A model generated the notes under the pieces. That model saw only the letters and a program-made list of their open reading frames with translations. It searched no databases and had not been told where the DNA came from. From contig CAYVKG010000121.1 of NCBI GenBank assembly GCA_964451955.1, positions 1 through 11,621 of the forward strand: 11,621 bases of DNA, read 5' to 3'. Position numbers and translations under genes: made by a program. The DNA is from JAPLNB01 sp964451955 (GTDB taxonomy: Bacteria; Planctomycetota; Phycisphaerae; Tepidisphaerales; Tepidisphaeraceae). Within the stretch, counting starts at the first letter, position 1; every line of letters starts with the position of its first letter. Below, in pieces: positions 1 to 6,605 of this stretch.

Positions 1-37
1 CACCTTCGCCTCGTCATAAAAGGTCTCCGATCACACC

Positions 38-412
38 ATGCCACTCCGCCTCGCTATCCTCGGCCAAAGCCCCTGCCAACTTTGCCACGCCGCCTGCTGC
101 AGGCAAAACGGCCATGATTATGCCGTCCTCCTCGAACCGCACGAGCGCCGGAAATTCGCCGCTTTCGCCGTCCAGGTCCCCATCAGGTCCGGGCAACACA
201 CCACCCTCGAATCCGTCCTCCCCTACCACGAGGGCCGCTGTCAATTCCTCGGCCCCGACAACCTCTGCAACATCTACGACGACCGCCCCGCCAACTGCCG
301 CCGCTTCCAATGCGCCCCCGGCTATCACCTGGCCGGCTCCGACCTTTCCCGCCACAGCGATTTCCTCACCCGAAACCCTGCCGTCCTCCAGATGCTCACT
401 AGCCTCCGCTGA
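38..412 (+). CDS. YkgJ-family cysteine-cluster protein
   Basis: A 124-residue protein with the eight-cysteine pattern of the YkgJ/UPF0153 zinc- or iron-binding family. The first cluster is CxxCxxxCC (Cys13, Cys16, Cys20, Cys21). The second half has Cys68, Cys77, Cys87 and Cys92 within GRCQFLGPDNLCNIYDDRP and NCRRFQC, the family's usual C-IY-RP-CR-F-C signature. The family is thought to bind a metal; its biochemical role is not settled, so none is assigned. The ATG at 38 is the first possible start, because an in-frame TAA sits at 17-19. No good ribosome site is visible (only AAGG at 20-23). The gene ends 69 bp before the convergent oxidoreductase gene, and I see no clear terminator in that gap. 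The family call is firm; the function is unknown. Confidence 0.9.
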   Translation: MPLRLAILGQSPCQLCHAACCRQNGHDYAVLLEPHERRKFAAFAVQVPIRSGQHTTLESVLPYHEGRCQFLGPDNLCNIYDDRPANCRRFQCAPGYHLAGSDLSRHSDFLTRNPAVLQMLTSLR

Positions 413-481
413 AACCCCCTGTCCACATTCCCCCGAGACCAGCCTTGGGTTCCCATTCGCTCCGCAATAAAACACCGTCCC

Positions 482-1609
482 TCACCCCACCCGCCACGCC
501 CCATTGTCCACCATCTCCATCTTCCCCGAATTGCTCGCACGCCACCCCGCATCCAAGATCGCCATCGCGTCCAGGTTCATTTTCACATCCAGCGTCGGAT
601 GCACCGCCTCCCCCGTCTCCAGACAATGGATCACCTCCCACGAAATCTCATGCCGCCCCTTCGCCAACGCCTCCGGCTCATGAACCTCCGTCTTTCCTTT
701 TCCCCTCTCAATCCGAATCACGTGCTTCTCCCCCCTCGTCTCCATCACCATCACCCCCGTCTGCCCGTACACGATCGGCCCGCCCGGCACTCCATAATCC
801 AACTGCGTCCACGACGCCTCCATAATCGCCATCGCACCCGGAAACCGAACGATCATCGCCCCATTGTCATCCGAGTCCGACCACTGGCTGTTCAGATTCG
901 CCCTCATCCCCACCGCCGCCACTGCCGGCTCCCCGATGTACCACCGCGCCAGCATGCACCCATAGCAGCAGTAATCCAACATCGCCCCGCCGCCCGTCGA
1001 ATCGTGATGCCACCACGTCGCCGCCAACTCATTGCTCTTGAGTGCATCCGCGCCCAGCGGAACCCCCGGATGCTTCTCACCAGGCCCCAATGGCCCCGTG
1101 TGCCCCGCCCGCCATTTCACCTCAATCAGCTTCCCGATCGCCCCCTCATCAATCAGCTTCTTCGCCAGCCTCACCGCTGGGTCCCACGTCGTCGGCCAGT
1201 TCACAAACACCCGCGTCCCCGCATGCTCCCCCGCCCGAACCATCCGCAACCCATGGCTCAACGACGACGCCATCGGCTTCTCCACCAGCACATGCGCCCC
1301 CGCCGCCGCACACGCCTCCGTCACCTCCGCATGCCTCGCATTCTCCGAACAGCAAATCACAATCTCCGGCTTCTCTTTCCCCAGCAGCTCCCGATACTCC
1401 TTGTACTCCTTCTTCACCCCCAATTTCTCCATCGCCCACTTCACATTCCACCCCCGCGTATAAGGCCCCTCCCTCAACTCCGCCCTCTCCGGCGTCGTAT
1501 CCGCGCACGCCACCAACTCCACCTGCGGATGCTCATGAAACAAATTCGCCAAATGGTTCATGTGCATATGCGCAAACCCAATCAACCCAACTCGATATTT
1601 CTTGGCCAT
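482..1609 (-). CDS. Gfo/Idh/MocA-family oxidoreductase lacking the usual catalytic His
   Basis: A 375-residue cytoplasmic protein of normal family length. The N-terminal Rossmann fold starts with YRVGLIGFAHMHMNHL (residues 5-20), an atypical version of the glycine-rich NAD(P) loop. HVLVEKP (106-112) carries the conserved EKP lysine. The second domain has HDSTGGGAMLDYCCYG (202-217). Most relatives read D-x-G-x-H in this region; here the histidine is missing and two cysteines are present, which suggests a subfamily with altered chemistry. The family oxidises or reduces sugars, inositols and related polyols; the substrate cannot be read here. The start is the ATG at 1609, preceded by AAGGAG with a 6-base spacer (1616-1621); an in-frame ATG at 1654 has no such site. 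It lies 81 bp downstream of a second oxidoreductase on the same strand, probably in one operon. Confidence 0.92.
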   Translation of the reverse strand: MAKKYRVGLIGFAHMHMNHLANLFHEHPQVELVACADTTPERAELREGPYTRGWNVKWAMEKLGVKKEYKEYRELLGKEKPEIVICCSENARHAEVTEACAAAGAHVLVEKPMASSLSHGLRMVRAGEHAGTRVFVNWPTTWDPAVRLAKKLIDEGAIGKLIEVKWRAGHTGPLGPGEKHPGVPLGADALKSNELAATWWHHDSTGGGAMLDYCCYGCMLARWYIGEPAVAAVGMRANLNSQWSDSDDNGAMIVRFPGAMAIMEASWTQLDYGVPGGPIVYGQTGVMVMETRGEKHVIRIERGKGKTEVHEPEALAKGRHEISWEVIHCLETGEAVHPTLDVKMNLDAMAILDAGWRASNSGKMEMVDNGAWRVG

Positions 1610-1655
1610 CTGCTTCTCCTTGCATCGTCCCCACCCACAACAAACCGGGAACATC

Positions 1656-1684
1656 CTTCGTGTCTCCGCGCCTCGGTGGCTTAA
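1656..1684 (-). repeat. GAGGC/GAGAC/GAAG-type intergenic element
   Basis: On the minus strand, between the two oxidoreductase genes, the sequence reads GCCACCGAGGCGCGGAGACA and then CGAAG. It has staggered GAGGC, GAGAC, GAAG units about 7-8 bases apart. From memory, sequences of this type (ACCGAGG-CGCGGAGAC-ACGAAG) recur between genes in many environmental bacteria. Only one copy lies in this window, so its repeat status is recollection and not shown here. Confidence 0.4.
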
Positions 1685-1690
1685 CCCCTT

Positions 1691-2254
1691 TTAATCCACC
1701 CTCACTTCCCGCCCCTTCTCCGCCGACTCATACAACGCATCCAGCGTCCGGATCACATTCAGAACCTGATCCCGCGTCACCATCAGCTTCTCCTCCCCGC
1801 GAATCACCTTCACAAAATGCGCCGTCTGTTCCCAGTGCCCCGCGAATTCCACCGCCCGACCCGCAGGCACCTGCGCCGCCACATTCACCTGCAGACTCCC
1901 CATGTTCGTCACCAGCGTCAATGGCTCCAGCACCAAGCCCCCCTCCGTCCCCAACAGCATCGTATTCCCCGTGTTCTGCGGCACATTCGCCGCCCACGAA
2001 GTCTTGAACGACACCGTCGCCCCACCCTCCAGCCGAATAAACGCCGCCGCCATGTCCTCCACATCATACTCCCCGTGACTGTACTTCCTCGGCGTCAACA
2101 CCCCCGCCATCGCCCCGCTTTCCGCCAACGACGTCATCAGATTCTCCCCGCGATTCGCCAGCTTCGTATACGTCGCCCCGCTCACCGCCACCACCTTCGG
2201 ATTCCCCATCAGCCAGAACAGCAGATCCACCGCGTGAACCCCCAAGTCATACCC
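1691..2254 (-). CDS. Gfo/Idh/MocA oxidoreductase, C-terminal half (split by assembly gap)
   Basis: These 187 codons are the C-terminal half of the oxidoreductase whose N-terminal half is at 2311-2853. The reliable sequence begins at GYDLGVHAVDLLFWLMG, which carries the family's D-x-G-x-H-x-x-D catalytic region, so this copy keeps the histidine that its downstream neighbour lacks. It then runs through the beta-sheet dimerisation domain to the usual end, LNVIRTLDALYESAEKG, and a TAA. Upstream of 2254 the read is a G/C homopolymer and not believable coding sequence (it would encode only proline). N-half (181 codons) plus C-half (187) gives about 368 residues, the normal size for the family, so little or nothing is missing. 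Literal frames differ across the gap, but that carries no meaning next to Ns. Confidence 0.85.
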   Translation of the reverse strand, partial: GYDLGVHAVDLLFWLMGNPKVVAVSGATYTKLANRGENLMTSLAESGAMAGVLTPRKYSHGEYDVEDMAAAFIRLEGGATVSFKTSWAANVPQNTGNTMLLGTEGGLVLEPLTLVTNMGSLQVNVAAQVPAGRAVEFAGHWEQTAHFVKVIRGEEKLMVTRDQVLNVIRTLDALYESAEKGREVRVD

Positions 2255-2310
<56 letters not shown>

Positions 2311-2853
2311 AGACACCGGCCCCCCCCCCGAGTGCTTCTTCATGTGAAACTGCCCCCACGTCGGTATGCCCCGCCGCCTCAGAAAATACGTCTCCGCGTA
2401 ATAGACCTCCCCCAGCCGACCCGCGTCCACAATCTCCTTGGCCGCCCGCGATTCATTGCAGAACCGCGCCGTCTGCCCCACAAACAAGATCCGCTTCGTC
2501 CTCTCCGCCACCTCATACATCTCCACCGCGTCCGCGTGCGATGTCGCCACCGGCTTCTCGCACAACACGTGCGACCCCGCCTTCAACGCCTCGATCGTCT
2601 GCTCCTTGTGATACCTGTTGGGCGTGCACACCGACACGATGTCCGGTTTCTCCTTCTTGAGCATCCTCCGCCAATCCCCGTACGCCGCCTTCACCCCCAC
2701 CTTCCCCGCAATGAACCGCGCACGATCCGCCAGCACATCCGCCACCGCCACAATCTCCACATCATCCTTCAGATTCTGCCAACCCGGAATGTGCCCCGCC
2801 GTCGCAATCATCCCCGTCCCAATCACACCCACCCGCAGCTTCCGCTTCGCCAT
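2311..2853 (-). CDS. Gfo/Idh/MocA oxidoreductase, N-terminal half (split by assembly gap)
   Basis: This is the first 181 codons of the split oxidoreductase. The Rossmann loop is RVGVIGTGMIATAGHIP (residues 7-23), a canonical GxGxxA nucleotide site. HVLCEKPVATS (95-105) holds the conserved EKP lysine at residue 100. The half stops at HSGGGPV, which in relatives is followed directly by a D-x-G-x-H motif; that motif begins the other half (YDLGVH), so the two can be joined almost residue to residue. The start ATG at 2853 has GAGGAG with a 7-base spacer (2861-2866). Residues upstream of it in the open frame are not protein-like. It probably heads an operon with the second oxidoreductase. The product should be a soluble NAD(P)-dependent sugar or polyol dehydrogenase; substrate unknown. 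Confidence 0.88.
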
Positions 2854-2927
2854 GCCTCTGCTCCTCTTGCACCCCCCCCGCCATTCGCCGACCGGCCGCC
2901 GTACCTCGCCTGCCATCAGGCGCACCG

Positions 2928-2933
2928 ATTCTA
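2928..2933 (-). promoter_or_regulatory. Possible -10 box for the oxidoreductase operon
   Basis: TAGAAT on the minus strand matches the TATAAT consensus at five of six bases and would give a leader of about 68 bases before the ATG at 2853. There is no convincing -35 hexamer at 16-18 bp, so this is weak. Confidence 0.25.
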
Positions 2934-3009
2934 CCGTGCCACAACCCCATGCAGTAGCACCGGGACCCCCCCTTGGGCCCACCAAAACAACCACGCACGA
3001 TCCGTCACC

Positions 3010-3228
3010 CTAGCACGACCGCCACATCGCCCACCCGTTGTACACCACCCCATCCCTCTCTTCCTCGTTGTATCTCACCAGCTTCTCCACGCATTCGTTG
3101 TGCCACGCCAACGAAAGATGTTGAATCAGCTTCATCCGCTGCCCCGCGCAATCATCCGCTCTCACCGTGTCAGCCCGAAAATCATCGCATTTGTCCGGAT
3201 CCATTACTACGACCTTGCCTTTTTCCAT
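3010..3228 (-). CDS. Hypothetical small protein with four cysteines (72 aa)
   Basis: I do not recognise a family. The protein begins MEKGKVVVMDPDKCDDFRAD and ends NGWAMWRSC, with Cys14, Cys27, Cys46 and the last residue Cys72. It has no signal peptide or membrane segment. The composition (many D, E, K, W, N, H; few P and A) is unlike the Arg/Pro/Gly-rich shadow frames common here, and the opposite strand offers nothing better, which is why I keep it. The chosen ATG at 3228 has only a weak purine stretch (GAGG about 9 bases away); the frame extends upstream to 3333, but that extension looks non-coding. It diverges from the MltA gene and lies 156 bp upstream of the oxidoreductase operon on the same strand. 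It could still be spurious. Confidence 0.5.
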   Translation of the reverse strand: MEKGKVVVMDPDKCDDFRADTVRADDCAGQRMKLIQHLSLAWHNECVEKLVRYNEEERDGVVYNGWAMWRSC

Positions 3229-3351
3229 AATCCCGGCCTCACGCGACTGGCGCGCAGCCGAATATCCCGACCATCCCAAACTCGTTCCCGCAACCGCTTC
3301 AGGCGATCCCCCCATCCGTCCCATGGTGGCCAACTACCCCCACCCGGTCCC

Positions 3352-3367
3352 TCCAAATATATCTGGA
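3352..3367. promoter_or_regulatory. Imperfect AT-centred palindrome, possible operator
   Basis: TCCAAATATATCTGGA is a 16-bp inverted repeat with one mismatched pair (3356/3363), in the 232-bp region between the divergent small gene (start 3228) and the MltA gene (start 3461). Its AT centre stands out in a C-rich region. A role as an operator is inference. Confidence 0.3.
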
Positions 3368-3404
3368 ACGCCGCAACTTTCAATACCGCCACAGTCGCCA
3401 CCAC

Positions 3405-3433
3405 TTTCCTCCTCCGCCTCTCTCCGGTATCAT
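3405..3433 (+). promoter_or_regulatory. Possible promoter for the MltA-family gene
   Basis: TATCAT at 3428-3433 is five of six to the -10 consensus. TTTCCT at 3405-3410 is a poor -35 with a 17-bp spacer. It would start transcription near 3440, giving a roughly 21-base leader that contains the GGAGG ribosome site at 3450-3454. Confidence 0.3.
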
Positions 3434-3460
3434 GCCCCCGGGCTTTCATGGAGGAAGGTC

Positions 3461-4708
3461 ATGTCAACCAACCCGCATCGTCGTCTCCCCCAATTCTGCG
3501 TCCTCTCCACACTCCTCGCTGCCGCTGCCCTCGCAGGCTGCCGCAAGGACAAACCCCCCATCAACTTCGGCCAGCAACTCGCCCCCGGACAGCTCGCCCT
3601 CCGCAAAATCCCGCCCGAGCAATATCCCGATTTCTCCGGCGGCACCTGGAACCTCAACGTCCTCGGCCGCTCCATCGACCACAGCCTCGCCTACCTCGCC
3701 CACCCCTCCAGCCAACGCTTCTTCCCCTACCTCGATATCTCCCACGACCGCGCCGTCGCCTCCCTCCATGCCTTCCGACAAATCGTCAATGACGCCCTCG
3801 CCCAAGGCCCCAACGCCGGCGCCTATATCAACCGCGAAATCCGCGCCAAGTTCGAAGTCTACAAGTCCTACGGCGCTCCCAACCCCGAAGGACCCGGCTT
3901 CACCGACATCGTCCAGTTCACAGGCTACTGTACCCCGGACCGCGATGCCTCCCTCACCCGCACAGGCCCCTACCAATGGCCCATCTACAAACGACCCAGC
4001 GACCTCGTCGTCGATCCCCTCTCCGGCGAAACCATCGGCCGGCGCGCGCCCGACGGCAAAGTCATCCCCTACTACACCCGCGCCGAAATCGAAGGCCAAA
4101 ACAAACTCGCCGGACTCGAATTCGCCTTCCTCAAATCACGCTTCGAAGCCTACGTCGTCACGGTCCAAGGCTCCGCCAGACTCAAACTCCCCAACGGCTC
4201 CATCATGGAAGTCGGCTTCGCCGGTCACAACGGCCACACCTACACCTCCCCAGGACGACAGATGATCGCCGATGGCATCATCAAGTCCGAAGACCTGAAC
4301 CTCAAAACCCTCGCCAATTACTTCGCCGCCAACCCCCAGGCCCAGGACAAATACCTCTGGCTCAACCAGCGAACCGTCTTCTTCACCGAACGCAAGGGCG
4401 GACCCTTCGGCTGCCTCAACGTCCCCGTCACCACCTTCGGAACCATCGCCACCGACAAAGAAGTCTACCCCCGCGCTATGCCCGCCTTTCTCATCGTCCC
4501 CATCCCCCGCACCGATAACCCAAACGTCAAATGGCCCTTCCGCGGCTTCATGCTCGACCAGGACGCCGGTGGCGCCATCCGCGCAGCCGGCCGCTGCGAC
4601 ATCTACATGGGCATCGGCGACGCCGGCGAAGCCCTCGCAGGACACCAACTCTCCGAAGGCGAACTCTATTACATCGCCCTTAAACCCGAATTCGTCCCCG
4701 CCAAATAA
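3461..4708 (+). CDS. mltA: MltA-family lytic transglycosylase lipoprotein
   Basis: A 415-residue envelope lipoprotein predicted to cleave the MurNAc-GlcNAc bond of peptidoglycan with formation of a 1,6-anhydro product. The N-terminus has basic residues, a hydrophobic stretch and a lipobox ending LAGC (Cys27), the expected lipidation site. Family motifs follow in order: VQFTGYCTP (151-159), IPYYTRAEIE (202-211), VQGSARLKLPNG (235-246), GHNGHTYTS (255-263), then the C-terminal double-psi-barrel part DQDAGGAI (366-373) and GRCDIYMGIGDAGEALAG (377-394). By alignment from memory with E. coli MltA (FDIYQG, catalytic Asp308), Asp380 is the probable catalytic acid. FTGYC replaces the commoner FTGYY. 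The ATG at 3461 has GGAGG with a 6-base spacer; in-frame codons further upstream do not look coding. It stands alone on this strand, diverging from 3010-3228. Confidence 0.93.
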   Translation: MSTNPHRRLPQFCVLSTLLAAAALAGCRKDKPPINFGQQLAPGQLALRKIPPEQYPDFSGGTWNLNVLGRSIDHSLAYLAHPSSQRFFPYLDISHDRAVASLHAFRQIVNDALAQGPNAGAYINREIRAKFEVYKSYGAPNPEGPGFTDIVQFTGYCTPDRDASLTRTGPYQWPIYKRPSDLVVDPLSGETIGRRAPDGKVIPYYTRAEIEGQNKLAGLEFAFLKSRFEAYVVTVQGSARLKLPNGSIMEVGFAGHNGHTYTSPGRQMIADGIIKSEDLNLKTLANYFAANPQAQDKYLWLNQRTVFFTERKGGPFGCLNVPVTTFGTIATDKEVYPRAMPAFLIVPIPRTDNPNVKWPFRGFMLDQDAGGAIRAAGRCDIYMGIGDAGEALAGHQLSEGELYYIALKPEFVPAK

Positions 4709-4735
4709 CCGCTCCCCCATCTCCCTCCCCGTAGA

Positions 4736-4753
4736 GGCGCCGGCCCGGGCGCC
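4736..4753. repeat. GC-rich hairpin between convergent genes
   Basis: GGCGCC at 4736-4741 and again at 4748-4753 can pair around GGCCCG, 27 bases after the MltA stop and 58 bases before the SGNH hydrolase stop. No T run follows on either strand, so it is not a standard intrinsic terminator. It may slow polymerase from both sides, or be a dispersed palindromic repeat. Confidence 0.35.
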
Positions 4754-4810
4754 GCTGCACCCAGCCAGTCCCTCATCGCAACTCTCGTCTCCTACCTATC
4801 CCCCTCGCCT

Positions 4811-5635
4811 TCACCTCAACACCCTCTCCACAACCTCCGCGTACGCCCTCAGCGTCAAGTAGCTCCTCAAACCGTACCCGTTCGTCCTCAAACCCTCTTC
4901 CGAATAGTCCCCCACATATTCCTTCGGATTCGAAGGATGCACCCCGTCTCTTGAAATCAGCGTCCTCACCTGATACTCGTCCCCGACACCACCCCTGAAC
5001 TTCGCCATCGACCCGTCCCAATCCTCAGGCCTCCTCTTCATCACCTCCCCCCAATAATCCACCACCGGAACCCCCATCTCACGCCCGATCTTCTTCACCG
5101 CCTCCCCATACCCCCGACTCTTCTCCACCATCCCGCTCCGCGGCGGAATCGTGCTCAGAATCACCACCGTCCCGTTATCCAAACACCGCTTTACCACCGA
5201 CCTCATCTTCTGCTCATACTCCCCCACCGGCACCTGGGTCAGATCATTCGTCCCAAACATGATCATCACCACTTCCGGATTCAGCTTCTTCAGCCACTTC
5301 TCCACGTTCTCGTCCGCCCACCTTACCGTCATGCCACCCTCGCTACCGTATTCTTCCCCTTTCCACTGCCCCCAGCATTCCTTCCGCATATACCCGTTCA
5401 CCAGCTCAAACATCTTCCGCCCCTGCTCGTCCATCCCCTTCTTCTCCCACTGCAGCCCCGCCCAATACGCCATCGTCACCGTGATCGAGTCCCCAAATTG
5501 CGCAAACGTCCCCTTCTGCCCCGTAAACCGCTCATGCACCTTCCGCATCCGCCCCACCCAGCTCTCATCCTCTGCCGCGCTAACCGCCACGCCCCCTGCC
5601 ACCGCCCACACCACCGCCCACGCCGCCAGCCGCAT
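4811..5635 (-). CDS. Secreted SGNH/GDSL-type hydrolase
   Basis: A 274-residue protein with a Sec signal peptide (hydrophobic residues 3-20, likely cleavage after VSAA) followed by an SGNH-hydrolase domain. Block I is FGDSIT with nucleophile Ser50. Block III is FGTND (127-131) with Asn130 for the oxyanion hole. Block V is DGVHPS (230-235) with Asp230 and His233 completing the triad. Family members remove acyl groups from glycans, lipids or other esters; the substrate is not evident, though an exported esterase in a planctomycete suggests polysaccharide deacetylation. The ATG at 5635 has AAGGAG with a 6-base spacer, and this site lies in the last codons of rsmA, whose stop is only 3 bp upstream. 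The two genes are therefore co-transcribed and probably translationally coupled. Confidence 0.9.
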   Translation of the reverse strand: MRLAAWAVVWAVAGGVAVSAAEDESWVGRMRKVHERFTGQKGTFAQFGDSITVTMAYWAGLQWEKKGMDEQGRKMFELVNGYMRKECWGQWKGEEYGSEGGMTVRWADENVEKWLKKLNPEVVMIMFGTNDLTQVPVGEYEQKMRSVVKRCLDNGTVVILSTIPPRSGMVEKSRGYGEAVKKIGREMGVPVVDYWGEVMKRRPEDWDGSMAKFRGGVGDEYQVRTLISRDGVHPSNPKEYVGDYSEEGLRTNGYGLRSYLTLRAYAEVVERVLR

Positions 5636-5638
5636 ACC

Positions 5639-6499
5639 TCACTCCTTCCGCCCCGCCTCAAATAGACTCCACAAATCCTCCGCCGATATCTCCTCCGCCC
5701 GCCTCCCTCCATCCATCCCCACCCGCTCCAGCACCCCGGCATCATACCCCCCCATCTCCAACGCCTTCCTCAACGTCTTCCGCCGATACGAAAACACCTT
5801 CCCCACAAACTCGCCGAATCCCCTCGCTCGCACCCCAAGCCGGTCCTCCCGAACCATCCTCACCAGCGCCGATTCCACCTTCGGCGCCGGCCAGAATGCC
5901 CCCGCCGGCAACACCCGCAACACCTCCACCCTCGCCAGCATCCCCGCCATCACCGATAAACCCCCATACGCCTCCTCCCCGGCCTTCGCCCTCAACCGCT
6001 CCGCCACCTCCCGCTGCACCGTGAACACCAGCAACCCAACCCCCGCCATCAGCATCTCCACCACCAGCGGCGACGCCACGTTGTACGGCAAGTTCGCCAC
6101 CAACTTCACACTCCCCCCTCGCCCCAATTCCCCCTCAATCACCTCCCTCACCTCCTCGTTCAGTTCGTGCTTCCCCGCCAACACGTCCCCCTCTATCAGA
6201 CGAAACCCCTCCCCACCCACTCCTCCCCTTCCCGCCACTATCCTCCCCCGCAACAGCCCCGCCAAATCCCGATCGATCTCCACCGCCACCACCCTCGCCC
6301 CTCGCGCAAGCAACTCCTCCGTCAACGTCCCCGTCCCCGGCCCAACCTCAATCACCAGCTCCCCAGCCCGTATCTCCCCAGCATCCGCAACCATCCTCAC
6401 CAGGTTCCCGTCAATCATGAAATTCTGCCCAAACCGCTTTCGCGGCTCGCCCCCCGCCTTCCTCAACATCTCCTGAATCTCCTTCTTCGTCTGCGCCAT
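5639..6499 (-). CDS. rsmA: 16S rRNA (adenine1518-N6/adenine1519-N6) dimethyltransferase
   Basis: A 286-residue RsmA/KsgA methyltransferase, close to the usual length, which dimethylates two adjacent adenines in the 3'-terminal helix of 16S rRNA late in small-subunit assembly. Visible motifs: KRFGQNFMID (21-30), the family's start signature; SAM motif I EVGPGTGTLT (51-60); acidic loop VEIDRDL (73-79); catalytic NLPYN (137-141); FTVQREVAERL (159-169); FWPAPKVESALVRM (202-215). The C-terminal helical domain is complete. The ATG at 6499 gives the conserved N-terminus; the frame extends to 6562 with poor sequence. There is no ribosome site, and a -10 box ends 6 bases before the ATG, so the transcript is probably leaderless. 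The SGNH hydrolase gene follows in the same operon. Confidence 0.96.
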   Translation of the reverse strand: MAQTKKEIQEMLRKAGGEPRKRFGQNFMIDGNLVRMVADAGEIRAGELVIEVGPGTGTLTEELLARGARVVAVEIDRDLAGLLRGRIVAGRGGVGGEGFRLIEGDVLAGKHELNEEVREVIEGELGRGGSVKLVANLPYNVASPLVVEMLMAGVGLLVFTVQREVAERLRAKAGEEAYGGLSVMAGMLARVEVLRVLPAGAFWPAPKVESALVRMVREDRLGVRARGFGEFVGKVFSYRRKTLRKALEMGGYDAGVLERVGMDGGRRAEEISAEDLWSLFEAGRKE

Positions 6500-6505
6500 C
6501 CCAAC

Positions 6506-6533
6506 ATCATACCCCTGCCCACCCCCCTGACCA
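6506..6533 (-). promoter_or_regulatory. rsmA promoter, leaderless type
   Basis: On the minus strand TGGTCA (6528-6533, four of six to TTGACA) is 16 bp from TATGAT (6506-6511, five of six to TATAAT). Taking the first base of the -10 box as position -12 puts +1 exactly on the A of the ATG at 6499. The absence of any Shine-Dalgarno sequence fits this. Confidence 0.5.
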
Positions 6534-6568
6534 CCAACGACCCGGCGCCCACCGCCTCTCATCGCCTC

Positions 6569-6597
6569 TTACCCCCATCCCCTCACCCGTTTATAAT
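6569..6597 (+). promoter_or_regulatory. Promoter of the CII-like gene, near-leaderless
   Basis: A perfect TATAAT (6592-6597) has TTACCC (6569-6574, three of six to TTGACA) at a 17-bp spacing. Position +1 would fall near 6604, two bases before the ATG at 6606. The intervening bases are TCCCCCCC, with no ribosome site. Confidence 0.55.
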
Positions 6598-6605
6598 TCC
6601 CCCCC

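Noticed and set aside
1610..1654. Upstream start at 1654 for the downstream oxidoreductase
   Set aside because: The extension (MFPVCCGWGRCKEKQ) is not conserved-looking, overlaps the intergenic region, and the ATG at 1609 has an ideal AAGGAG.
599..1684. Long + strand open frame of 361 codons opposite the oxidoreductase
   Set aside because: Extremely Arg/Pro/His-rich, no recognisable motif; it is the antisense shadow of a strongly supported Gfo/Idh/MocA gene.
1042..2007. + strand frame of 321 codons rich in Pro, Ser and Ala
   Set aside because: Low-complexity shadow produced by C-rich DNA, overlapping both oxidoreductases.
2332..3792. + strand frame of 486 codons across the region before the MltA gene
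   Set aside because: Arg/Pro/His-rich, overlaps the oxidoreductase antisense and the true MltA start in another frame.
5151..6476. + strand frame of 441 codons opposite rsmA and the hydrolase
   Set aside because: Ser/Thr/Pro-rich antisense frame with no domain; both genes on the other strand have complete family signatures.
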